Shown piece by piece: positions 17,334-25,500 of a DNA stretch of 64,000 bases. The stretch spans positions 310,001 through 374,000 of the forward strand of contig NZ_BJHU01000025.1 in NCBI RefSeq assembly GCF_005405905.1, written 5' to 3'. A model generated the notes under the pieces. The model worked only from the letters and a program-made list of their open reading frames with translations. It searched no databases and was not told the origin of the DNA. Origin of the DNA: Acidovorax sp. NB1. GTDB lineage: Bacteria > Pseudomonadota > Gammaproteobacteria > Burkholderiales > Burkholderiaceae_C. Every line of letters starts with the position of its first letter. The first letter of the stretch is position 1. The position numbers were made by a program, and so were the translations under genes.

Positions 17334-17741
17334 ATGAAGCCATCGCGTCAACAAGGCAAGCTGCTGTTCAAAATCCTGGGCGTCCTCGCCGGGATCGTGT
17401 TCATCGCTTTTGGAATGCAGGAACGGTCCGAGCTGTCCAGAACACTGAAGATCGGCAAACACGCCGTGGTGGAGCCCATCACGCAGTACACCGAATTCAA
17501 GAAAAGCGGCTCTTCCACCTACACCGCCGAGTTCCGCTTCAAGACGGAGAGCGGACAGCAGATGGTCGTCAAACACAGCTTCCCGGAAGAGGTGCTGGCC
17601 GAATTCAAGGCCAACCGCCCCGTGGAGATCGCCTACCTGCCGAACGACCCGAGCAGCTTCGTGTTCGTGAAGCAGGCCTCGTCCTGGACATTGGTGCTGG
17701 TGGGCGGCGCCTTGGCCCTGGCCGCGCTCCTTCTTCTCTGA
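17334..17741 (+). CDS. DUF3592-like two-helix membrane protein
   Basis: A 135-residue protein with a membrane helix near each end (about residues 10-25 and 117-135). Between them is a soluble beta-rich segment with YTAEFRFKTESGQQ and VEIAYLPNDPSSFV. This layout, with the conserved Y-P-N-P near the second helix, fits DUF3592 proteins, whose role is unknown. A strong GGGGGGAG precedes the ATG. It is not obviously linked to its neighbours. Confidence 0.75.
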   Translation: MKPSRQQGKLLFKILGVLAGIVFIAFGMQERSELSRTLKIGKHAVVEPITQYTEFKKSGSSTYTAEFRFKTESGQQMVVKHSFPEEVLAEFKANRPVEIAYLPNDPSSFVFVKQASSWTLVLVGGALALAALLLL

Positions 17742-17864
17742 CCACCAGATCGGATTGCATCAGCAGGCCAGTGCACAGGCACCGGATATTGGTCTGGGCG
17801 CCAGGACAGTGAGTTCGACGGCCAGCCATTGATGGCCGGGAAGGCGTCATCTAGAGTTTGGACC

Positions 17865-18611
17865 ATGATCACCGTCCGCGCCGCCTCCGACCGGGGCCGC
17901 TCCTCCACCGGCTGGCTGCACAGCGCCCACAGCTTTTCGTTTGGCAGCTACTTCGACCTGCGCCACCAGGGCCACGGCAACCTGCTGGTGCTCAACGACG
18001 ACACGGTGGCCCCCGGCCAGGGCTTTGGCAGTCACGGACACCGCGACATGGAGATCGTGAGCTATGTGCTCAGCGGCGCGCTGGCCCACCAGGACAACGT
18101 GGCGCAACGCAGCCACGCTGACGGCATCACCCCTTCGCCCGCCCCCACCGGCATCCTGCGCCCCGGCGATGTACAACGCATGAGTGCGGGTTGGGGCGTG
18201 CAGCACAGCGAGTTCAACGCGCTGCAGGACCAGGACACCCACTTCCTGCAGATCTGGTTCAAGCCCCTGTTCACGGGCATCCGCCCCAGCTACGAACAAA
18301 AACACTTCCCGGCCGCAGACCGCCGGGGCCGCCTGGTGCGCATTGCCTCGCGCAAGGGCCTGGAGGGCTCGGTCAGCATGAATGCCGACGCCTCCCTCTG
18401 GGCAGGCCTGTTCGACGGCGACGCAGAGAGCGCCACCCAGCCACTCGACCCCCAACGCCTGGCCTACGTGCACCTGGCGCGGGGCACCGTGCAGGTCAAC
18501 GGCGTGCCACTGGCCGCTGGCGATGGTGCCTTGCTGGAAAACGAACACCAGCTGACCCTGGCCAACGGCGCAGGCGCCGAGGTGCTGGTGTTCGATCTGG
18601 CCCGCCGATAA
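17865..18611 (+). CDS. Pirin-like bicupin protein
   Basis: A 248-residue member of the pirin/YhhW family. The N-terminal cupin carries the metal site within FGSHGHRDMEIVSYVLSGAL and the downstream AHQDN, then the characteristic GDVQRMSAGWGVQHSEFN stretch. The second cupin is less conserved, as usual. Bacterial pirins include quercetin 2,3-dioxygenases, and others modulate metabolic enzymes; which applies is unknown. The start at 17865 gives the standard N-terminus ITVRAASDRG. ChaC follows after 16 bp, so the two may be cotranscribed. Confidence 0.9.
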   Translation: MITVRAASDRGRSSTGWLHSAHSFSFGSYFDLRHQGHGNLLVLNDDTVAPGQGFGSHGHRDMEIVSYVLSGALAHQDNVAQRSHADGITPSPAPTGILRPGDVQRMSAGWGVQHSEFNALQDQDTHFLQIWFKPLFTGIRPSYEQKHFPAADRRGRLVRIASRKGLEGSVSMNADASLWAGLFDGDAESATQPLDPQRLAYVHLARGTVQVNGVPLAAGDGALLENEHQLTLANGAGAEVLVFDLARR

Positions 18612-18627
18612 CCCACAGCCCGCCACC

Positions 18628-19377
18628 ATGCCCCATCCCAACGCCTTTACCCACCTGCCCGAACTGCAAAACCGGCTCACCCCGGCCAGCGCCTCGGGCC
18701 TGCGCCTGACCGACGAGGTGCTGGCCGAATGGGACGCCCAGGCGCGCAGCCAGGGCCTGCCCGCCCACTGGCGCCTGCCCGACAGCGAGGTGGAGCAATC
18801 CCGCCGCGACGTGCTTGCCACCATCACGGCCCAGCAGCAGGATCTGTGGGTGTTTGCCTATGGCTCGCTGATGTGGAACCCGGGCTTTCACTTTGCCGAG
18901 GTGCGCCGCGCACACCTGCCAGGGTATGCACGCCGTTTCTCCCTGGGCACCACGATAGGCCGGGGCACACCCGACTGCCCCGGGCTGGTACTGACGCTGG
19001 AGCCGGACACCGACGGGGCCTGCGAAGGCCTGGTTTTCCGGATCCCTGCCCCGCTGGTAGACGCCGAATCCCGCCTGCTCTGGCGCCGCGAGATGATCAC
19101 CGGCGCCTACTGCCCCGCGCTGCTGGCCCTGCCCACCCCCCAGGGCACGGTGCAGGCGCTGGTGCTGGTCGCCAACACCCGGCACCCCCACCACCAGGAC
19201 GGCCTGTCGATGCAATCCACCGCTGCCACCATCGCCCGAGCCTGCGGCCGCATTGGCAGCAACCGCGACTACCTGGATCAGCTCGTGCGGCAGCTGGATG
19301 TGCTGGGGGTGGAGGATGGGTATGTGCGTGCGCTGGCAGCGTTGGTGTATGCCACAGCCTGCGGACATGCCCGCTGA
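18628..19377 (+). CDS. chaC: Gamma-glutamylcyclotransferase, ChaC family
   Basis: A 249-residue protein matching ChaC. It has the substrate-loop motif FAYGSLMWNP, HLPGYARRFSLGTTIGRGTP after it, and the segment EGLVFRI containing the conserved Glu expected to be catalytic. ChaC enzymes cleave glutathione to 5-oxoproline and Cys-Gly in the cytoplasm. An N-terminal ~70-residue extension precedes the core, as in many proteobacterial members. It lies 16 bp after the pirin gene on the same strand. Confidence 0.9.
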   Translation: MPHPNAFTHLPELQNRLTPASASGLRLTDEVLAEWDAQARSQGLPAHWRLPDSEVEQSRRDVLATITAQQQDLWVFAYGSLMWNPGFHFAEVRRAHLPGYARRFSLGTTIGRGTPDCPGLVLTLEPDTDGACEGLVFRIPAPLVDAESRLLWRREMITGAYCPALLALPTPQGTVQALVLVANTRHPHHQDGLSMQSTAATIARACGRIGSNRDYLDQLVRQLDVLGVEDGYVRALAALVYATACGHAR

Positions 19378-19428
19378 GCGCGGCACGGAAACACCTGGCA
19401 GATGTCCCGTGCGCCGGGCGTGATCAGC

Positions 19429-20493
19429 TCAAAACGGCGCTGCTTCCGGGTCCGTGTCCACCGGGGCCTCCGGGGGCCCGGTCACCACGCCACCTCCCGC
19501 TGATTTACGTGCAGGTGCCGTGGGCGCCGAAGCCCGTGGTGCAGCCGTGTTTGGAACAGCAGCAGTTGCAGTGGCTGCCACCGCATCGGCGGCACTGGCC
19601 ACACCACTCTCAGCCTCGCCCCCCAGCGCCTCGATAAGGTCGGGGATCAGCTTGACCAGCTCGCCCGTGGCAATCGCCACGTCGGTGTCAAAGCCGCCGT
19701 CGTCGGCCTTGGTGCCTTCAAACACGGTGTCGAGGAACGACACCTTCTTGATCTGCAGCCCCTCGGTGAGCATGAAGCTCACGCGGTCGTCCCAGGTGAG
19801 GGCGAGTTTGGTGGGCAGCTTGCCTGCGTCGATGTGGGCCTGCACCTCTTCGATGTCGAGCGGGTGGCGGGCGTAGCGCACCACGGCTTTTTCTTCGTTC
19901 GCGCTTTTGAGTTCACATTCACGGTCCACCGTGAAGCCCACGGGCGGCTCCTGCTCCTTGAGCCAGTGGGACATGGCGGCCTGGGGGCTGGTCTGGGTGT
20001 TGATGAGCGACACCGACAGGCCGGGCAGGGATTCGACCAGCAGCGTGACCACCTCGTCGGCCCGGCCCTGGCTGGACGTGTCCAGCACCAGGAGGCGTGA
20101 GGCGGTGTCGATCCACACCCACATCGAGCCCTGCTTGGTGAAGGCCATGGGCAGCAGGTCCAGCTTGGCCTCGTCTTTGAGCTCCTTGCTTTCCTTCTTG
20201 CCGGGCTTGCGGCCGGTTTCCTGCTCGATGCGTTCGGCCTTTTCCTTGACCTTGCGCGCCAGCACGCTGCCGGGCAGCACTTTGGATTCGACCATGAAGC
20301 GCAGGATCCACTGGCCCCCGACCGACTCGGCCAGCGGGCCGTGGGCATCGCCGCGCGGCGGCACCCAGCCCAGGGATTTTTCCTGCGTGGCGCCACATTC
20401 CATGAAGGGCGCCTTGGCCAGCGCCTCTTCGACCTGCGTCAATTCCACCTGCCATTGCGGTGCAATGCGGTACACGATCATGTTCTTGAACAC
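19429..20493 (-). CDS. rdgC: Recombination-associated protein RdgC
   Basis: A 354-residue RdgC, the ring-shaped dimer that binds DNA and restrains RecA activity. The N-terminus MFKNMIVYRIAPQW and segments such as LLPMAFTKQG, SHWLKEQEPP and LALTWDDRVSFMLTEGLQIKK are diagnostic. Compared with the ~300-residue E. coli protein it has an extra Ala/Pro/Thr-rich tail of about 50 residues. It is transcribed alone. A perfect 15-bp inverted repeat lies 75 bases upstream of its start. Confidence 0.93.
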   Translation of the reverse strand: MFKNMIVYRIAPQWQVELTQVEEALAKAPFMECGATQEKSLGWVPPRGDAHGPLAESVGGQWILRFMVESKVLPGSVLARKVKEKAERIEQETGRKPGKKESKELKDEAKLDLLPMAFTKQGSMWVWIDTASRLLVLDTSSQGRADEVVTLLVESLPGLSVSLINTQTSPQAAMSHWLKEQEPPVGFTVDRECELKSANEEKAVVRYARHPLDIEEVQAHIDAGKLPTKLALTWDDRVSFMLTEGLQIKKVSFLDTVFEGTKADDGGFDTDVAIATGELVKLIPDLIEALGGEAESGVASAADAVAATATAAVPNTAAPRASAPTAPARKSAGGGVVTGPPEAPVDTDPEAAPF

Positions 20494-20567
20494 GGAAAAC
20501 CTTTTGTTGGGTCGTTAGTGAATAAAAAGCAAGCCAACGGGCTCGGAACTCGCCATTGTCGGCGGTC

Positions 20568-20600
20568 GCCACCCCGGGCCTGATGCAGGCCCGGGGTGGC
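20568..20600. repeat. Perfect 15-bp hairpin upstream of rdgC
   Basis: Arms GCCACCCCGGGCCTG and CAGGCCCGGGGTGGC flank a 3-base loop. There is no T-run on either side, so it is not a standard terminator. It would lie in the 5' leader or promoter region of rdgC. Confidence 0.7.
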
Positions 20601-20845
20601 TGCGGCTTGACGCCTGTCAAAAGCTACAAATTTAATAGCTATAAAGACTTATCCATTGCGCGGAAAGCAGCATTTTGACCATGATGGACCATGGGAACAG
20701 GCCGCACCCCGATGGAGCTTCTTGGCACAACTTTACACAGCCTCATCCAACGCGCACGGCGGCGATACATGCGGGGCGGACACTGGCCCTCAATCGCTGA
20801 AACGGTCGTTGCAGCGAGCCAACCCCCGTGAAAGGACACCCTCCC
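20601..20845. other. Remainder of the rdgC to spy-like intergenic region
   Basis: The whole gap spans 20494-20845. It contains the 15-bp hairpin, a TATCAAAT-type repeat (20619-20678) and about 150 bp of unassigned sequence upstream of the Spy-like gene. No convincing promoter hexamers or small gene are visible. Confidence 0.5.
20619..20678 (+). repeat. TATCAAAT-type dispersed repeat, copy 3
   Basis: AAAGCTACAAATTTAATAGC, then TATAAAGACTTATCCATTGC, GCGGAAAGCAGCATTTTG. Same order of blocks as the other copies. Confidence 0.8.
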
Positions 20846-21403
20846 ATGGCATCCACCTTCCAACGCCGTTTTGCTGCCACCGCCCTGCTGGCAGCCATGG
20901 CCCTGCCCGTTCTGGCGCAACAGCCGCCTGCTGCGCCCCCTGCTGCTTCGGCCAAGGCCCCTGACGCCCGGCACGAGCGCCGCCACGGCGACCACGCCCA
21001 GCGCCATGCCAAGCACCTAGCCGAACTCAAGGCCCAGCTCAAGCTGACCGCCGCCCAGGAACCCGCCTGGACCAGCTTCACCACCGCCCTGCAGCCCGGC
21101 GAGCGCCCCGCCCGCCTGGACCGCCAGGACATGGACAAGCTCACCACCCCCGAGCGCATCGACCGCATGCGGGCCCTGCGCGCCCAGCATGCCGCCGAAG
21201 CCGACCGCCGGGGCGAGGCCACCAAGGCCTTTTATGCCGCACTGACGCCCGAGCAGCAAAAGACCTTTGATGCCCAGGCGCACCGTGGGCACCGCATGGG
21301 CGACATGAAGGGCGGCGAAGGCCGCCATGGGGGCCACGGTGGCCCGGGTGAACGCCACCACGGCGGCGCGGGCGGCAAACCCGGCCCGGCACCAGCGCAG
21401 TAA
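20846..21403 (+). CDS. Spy/CpxP-like periplasmic protein (LTxxQ motif)
   Basis: A 185-residue exported protein. The signal peptide (about 1-25, cleaved near VLAQQ) is followed by a His/Arg-rich helical domain with the LTxxQ signature twice: LKLTAAQEPAWTSF and ALTPEQQKTFD. Spy/CpxP proteins are periplasmic chaperones or metal-responsive sensors. The C-terminal ~40 residues are extremely Gly/His-rich (repeats such as GGHGG and RHHGG), suggesting metal binding. AAAGGAC eight bases upstream favours the ATG at 20846 over a GTG at 20828. A terminator follows at 21470. Confidence 0.82.
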   Translation: MASTFQRRFAATALLAAMALPVLAQQPPAAPPAASAKAPDARHERRHGDHAQRHAKHLAELKAQLKLTAAQEPAWTSFTTALQPGERPARLDRQDMDKLTTPERIDRMRALRAQHAAEADRRGEATKAFYAALTPEQQKTFDAQAHRGHRMGDMKGGEGRHGGHGGPGERHHGGAGGKPGPAPAQ

Positions 21404-21469
21404 GCCACGCAGGCACCAGCGGGCCAGCCTCCACGGCGCGGCTCCGCACATCACCCCATATCCCCGCCC

Positions 21470-21504
21470 ACCCGGCGCTCCTCCCCAGGACGCCGGGTTT
21501 TTTT
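21470..21504 (+). terminator. Intrinsic terminator of the spy-like gene
   Basis: Arms ACCCGGCG and CGCCGGGT close a hairpin followed directly by seven T residues. Confidence 0.85.
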
Positions 21505-21614
21505 GCGCTCTGCCCGGCTATGGGGCTATAGGGCTGTGGGGCTGGCGAGCCACCAGAGGACCCGCTGCAAACGCAGCACAAGGCCAAGGATGCCCATCCA
21601 CAGGCCCCCAAAAC

Positions 21615-21860
21615 CAGTGCCTGCGCCCGGATTGTGGATAAGTCTGGGAAGAGTTCTGGCACAACCGGGCGGTTATCCACACAAAAAGGCACCGCCGCAA
21701 AGTTGTTGTCTGTGGGCCCCGGGCTTTGTGCAGCCCGCCGCACAGACTTTGCGGCGACGCAAACCCGCGCCAGCATTCAGGAAAAAGGGTTTGTCCACAG
21801 AAACGGGGCTGCTCTATTACTACTGCTATTTATCTATAAAGCTATTAAAGAACAACCAGA
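21615..21860. other. Origin-like module A: DnaA boxes, GC spacer, triplet run, AT-rich tract
   Basis: Consensus DnaA boxes lie at 21633-21641 (TGTGGATAA, inverted TTATCCACA), 21673-21681 (TTATCCACA) and 21791-21799 (TTGTCCACA). The last is followed by a short GC-rich stretch, then TTACTACTGCTATTT (from 21817) and an AT-rich tract to about 21850. On the complementary strand the triplets read 3'-GAT, the DnaA-trio pattern. A hairpin with arms CCGCAAAGT/ACTTTGCGG (21695-21703, 21746-21754) lies between boxes two and three. No ORF here is credible. See module B for the duplicate. Confidence 0.65.
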
Positions 21861-22129
21861 ACTGCCATTTCGGGGCCCCATCCACCCTCTGTGAGACGCA
21901 GGAAGGTGGGGGTAGCGGCCCGATTCGGAGAACGGATCAAAAAACGGGAGGGATTCCATCCGGCGACGGGGCCCGGACGGCGCCAACACCTGCGTCTGGC
22001 CGGGACGGGTGCCGTGTGCGGGGACGATGGGTGCCCTGCATAGCACTCCGTTAGCTACACAATTGATAGCTAAAAAAGTTTACCCAATGAGCGCAGAGGC
22101 CCAATTTGAATCAAAAATTTCACGCCCTG
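21861..22129. other. Spacer between the two origin-like modules
   Basis: About 270 bp of mixed-composition sequence without a credible gene. A TATCAAAT-type repeat occupies 22051-22110. No DnaA box matching TTATNCACA is seen in this spacer. Confidence 0.55.
22051..22110 (+). repeat. TATCAAAT-type dispersed repeat, copy 4
   Basis: TTAGCTACACAATTGATAGC, AAAAAAGTTTACCCAATGAG, CGCAGAGGCCCAATTT. It lies between the two origin-like modules. Confidence 0.75.
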
Positions 22130-22365
22130 GCGCCCGGTGCGTAAAACTGGGGATAGTTTTGGCACAAGCCAGGGGTTATCCACAGAAAACGCCGCCTGCG
22201 GGCTTTTGTCCCCGTTGCCGGGACAGCGGCAGCAGGGGTTGGTGCACAGGGTTGGCGCGGTGCTAAGTGCCCGCCAGGGCAGCAGAAAACCCGGTTGTCC
22301 ACAGCGGGGGCCGCCCCTTACTACTACGACTATGTATTTATAAAAGATATAAGAAGAAAGACAGG
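22130..22365. other. Origin-like module B: DnaA boxes, GC spacer, DnaA-trio, AT-rich tract
   Basis: DnaA boxes TTATCCACA (22176-22184) and TTGTCCACA (22295-22303). The second is followed by a 14-bp GC block (GCGGGGGCCGCCCC), then TTACTACTACGACTATG (22318-22334) and the AT-rich TATTTATAAAAGATATAAG. Box, GC cluster, CTA-type triplets and AT-rich DNA in this order match the basal unwinding system described for bacterial oriC. The module parallels module A block by block, including TTTTGGCACAAGCC before the first box. It could instead be a DnaA-titration or regulatory locus. dnaA, dnaN, rpmH, gidA and parAB are not in the window. Confidence 0.68.
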
Positions 22366-22509
22366 GAACAACTTCTCCGGGGTCCGGAGCACCGCGGCAG
22401 GGGACCCCATGCGTGGCCGTCACCGCATGTCGGGGCCTCGGGGTGATGGCCAGCCGTCCCTGCACAGGTCAAACGGGACGAAAGGGGGGCGAGAAGGACA
22501 AAAAGGGCG

Positions 22510-22538
22510 AAAAAAAACCGCAGCCTTGGCTGCGGTTC
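22510..22538 (-). terminator. Intrinsic terminator of the GGDEF-EAL gene
   Basis: Minus-strand arms AACCGCAGCC and GGCTGCGGTT with a 2-base loop, followed by a run of seven or more T residues (the A-run at 22510-22517 on the plus strand). Confidence 0.85.
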
Positions 22539-22577
22539 GGTCCAGGTCTGCGGGAAAAGCAGAGAAAAGAAAGGGCC

Positions 22578-25500
22578 CTACGCCGCCGGTGTGCGCAGGA
22601 AGGCGTCCAGAAGGTCCACAGACAGGGGGCGGCTGAACAGGTAGCCCTGGTAGAGCTGGCAGCCTGCGCGGGCCAGCAGCTCGCGTTGCTCGGTGCTCTC
22701 TACGCCTTCGGCAATCACTTCCAGGCCCAGACTGCGCGACAGGCCGATGATGGTGTCCACAATCGCCGCGTCGTTCGGGTCGGTCAGCAGGTCGCGCACA
22801 AAGCTCTGGTCGATCTTGAGCTGGTCCAGCGGCATGCGCTTGAGGTAGCTCAGGCTGGAGTAGCCGGTGCCGAAGTCGTCCAGAGAAAAACCCACGCCAT
22901 AGCTGCGCAGCGCTTCCATGGTGGCGATGGTGGTTTCCATGTCCTCCACCAGCACACTTTCGGTCAGCTCCAGCTTGAGCTGGCCGGATGGGGCGCCCGT
23001 GATCGCCAGCACCCTGGCCACATCGTCCACAAAGCTGGCATGGCGGAACTGGCGCGAACTCACGTTCACGGCCATGGTCAGGTGGGCCAGGGCCGGGTCT
23101 TGCTGCCAACTGGCCAGCTGCTGGCAGGCGTTGTGCAGCACCCAGCGGCCCAGGGGCAGGATGAGCCCGGTCTCCTCGGCCAGCGGGATGAACTGCGCAG
23201 GCGAGACCATGCCCCGCTGTGGATGGGCCCAGCGCACCAGCGCTTCCACCCCCACACATTGGCCGGTGTGGCGCATCTGCGGCTGAAAGTGCAGCAAGAA
23301 TTCATCCTGCGCCAGGGCCGAGCGCAGGTCGGCCTCCAGCGCGGCGCGGGCCGTGACCACGGCCTGCATGTCGGGGTCAAAAAAGCGCAGTGTGTTGCGC
23401 CCCGCCGTCTTGGCCTGGTACATGGCCAGATCGGCCTGCTTGAGCAGTTCGCCCACGCTGGTCAGCTCGCCCGCAAAGGGCGCAATGCCGATGCTGGGCG
23501 TGCTGCGGTACTGGTAGCCCTCCAGCGCATAGGGCACGGCCAGCATGGTCAGTATCTTTTCGCCCACGCTGCGGGCGTGCAGCGCCAGCTCGTGCGGCTT
23601 GGGGCTGAGTTCTTCCAGCATGACCACAAACTCGTCGCCCCCCAGCCGTGCCACCGTGTCCACGCTGCGCACGCAGGTGTTCAGGCGCTGCGCCACCTGC
23701 TGCAGCAGCAGGTCGCCCTGGTCATGGCCCAGGGTGTCGTTCAAGGTCTTGAAGTTGTCCAGGTCGATGAACAGCAGCGCCCCGCCCTGCTGGCGCCGCT
23801 GCGCGGTGGCCAGGGCCTGGTGCATGCGGTCCATGAGCAGCATGCGGTTGGGCAGGCCGGTGAGTGCGTCGTAAAACGCCAGGCGCTGGATCTCGCGCTC
23901 ATTGGCCTTGCGTTGGCTGATGTCGGTGTTGATCGCCAGGATGGACTGCGGCTGCCCATCGTCGCCGCGCACCAGCGTCCAGCGGCCTTCGACCTCGATG
24001 GTGCTGCCGTTGCGGTGGCGTTGCACGATCTCGCCCGTCCACTCGCCCTGCTCCAGCACCGTCCGGGTGGCGTGGTGGAAATGGGTGGGGTCGTCGTAGA
24101 GCAGGGTATCGATGGACTGGCCCAGTGCCTGCAGCTGCGACCAGCCATACAGGCGCTCGGCGCTTTTGTTCCAGTAGATGGCGCGGTGCTCCAGGTCGCG
24201 CACCACGATGGCATCCTGTGCCTTGTCCAGCAGCGAGGCCTGGTGGCGGATGCGGGCATCGGCCAGCTGGCGTTCGATCTCGGCCGAGGCGCGCGAGGCA
24301 AAGATCTGCAGCGTGGAGGCGATGAAGTCGGTTTCGGCAATCGGCTGGCGGAACAGCACGAACACGATACCCACCACCTCACCGTCGGCATTGCACAGCT
24401 GCTGGCCTGCATAGGCCTGGGCGCCTACCTTGGCGAGGATGGGTGCCTCGGGGTAGAGCTGCTGCACCTTGTCGGCCACCACATGGGTGCGCTGCGCCAT
24501 CAGCAGCAGGCTGGGGGTGCCCGCCAGGGAGTATTCGTCGTTGGGCAGCATCTGGCCGTCGAGCACGGCAGCCAGCGTCGCCACCCGGGGCGGCTGGTCC
24601 TTGGCGGTGGCTGGCAGCAACCGCACCACGCAGCCGCCTTGCGCATCCAGCGCGTCGGCCATGTTGCGCACCAGCTGCACAAAAAACTCGGTGCCTGTGC
24701 TGGCCGACACGGCCGCCGCCACCTTGAGCACCGAGGCCTGCAGCCGCTGCTGCGCCTTGTGCGCGCGCAGGCTGGTAATGCCAAAGGCCAGGTCGCTGGC
24801 CAGCTCCTGCAGCAGCGCGGCCTCCTCGGGGCTGATCTGCAGGATGTCGGGGGCGTACAGGTAGAGCAGGCCAAAGGCACGGTCCTGGTCACGGTGCCGC
24901 AGGGGCAGGCAGATCACGCCGTGGAAACCGTTGTCCAGCATGCGCTCGGTCCAGTCGGCAAAGTCGCCTTCGGTGCGGATGTCTTGCACGATCACGGGCT
25001 GGCCCGAGCGGATGGCCATGCCTGCCGGGCCGCGCCCATAGCGGTCGTCGGCCGACCAGGACAGGTGCAGGTTCTCCAGGTAGTGTTCGTTGTAGCCCGC
25101 GTGGGCCACGGGCTGGATGGACTTGCGTTCATCGTCCAGCGCCAACCCCACCCAGCCCATGCGGTAGCCGCCGATGTCCACCGCAATCTGGCAGATGGCC
25201 TGCAGCAAGGCTGTTTCGGAGGTGGCGCGCACCAGCGTTTCGTTGCAGGCGCTCAAGAGGCGCTGCGCGCGGCCCATGCGCGCCAGTTCGCGCTCGGTGC
25301 GCAGGCGCTCGGTCACATCGGTGGCCAGCACCTGCCGGGCCGGGCGGCCATTGAAGCTGATGCTGCCCGCCGTGATCTCCACATCCATGAACGAGCCGTC
25401 TTTTTTGACATGGCGGCTGATGACCGGCTTGTTGCGCTGGTCCATGGGGATGGCGTCGATGGACGCGCGGATGGCATCGCGCCGTTCAGCAGGCCACAGG

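Noticed and set aside
20828-20845. GTG start for the Spy-like gene at 20828
   Set aside because: The AAAGGAC ribosome site lies between it and the ATG at 20846, where it fits only the ATG.
21404-22577. Replication terminus instead of origin, because flanking genes point inwards
   Set aside because: No dif-like site was recognised, and clusters of consensus DnaA boxes with triplet runs do not belong at a terminus. Gene orientation in 64 kb is weak evidence either way.
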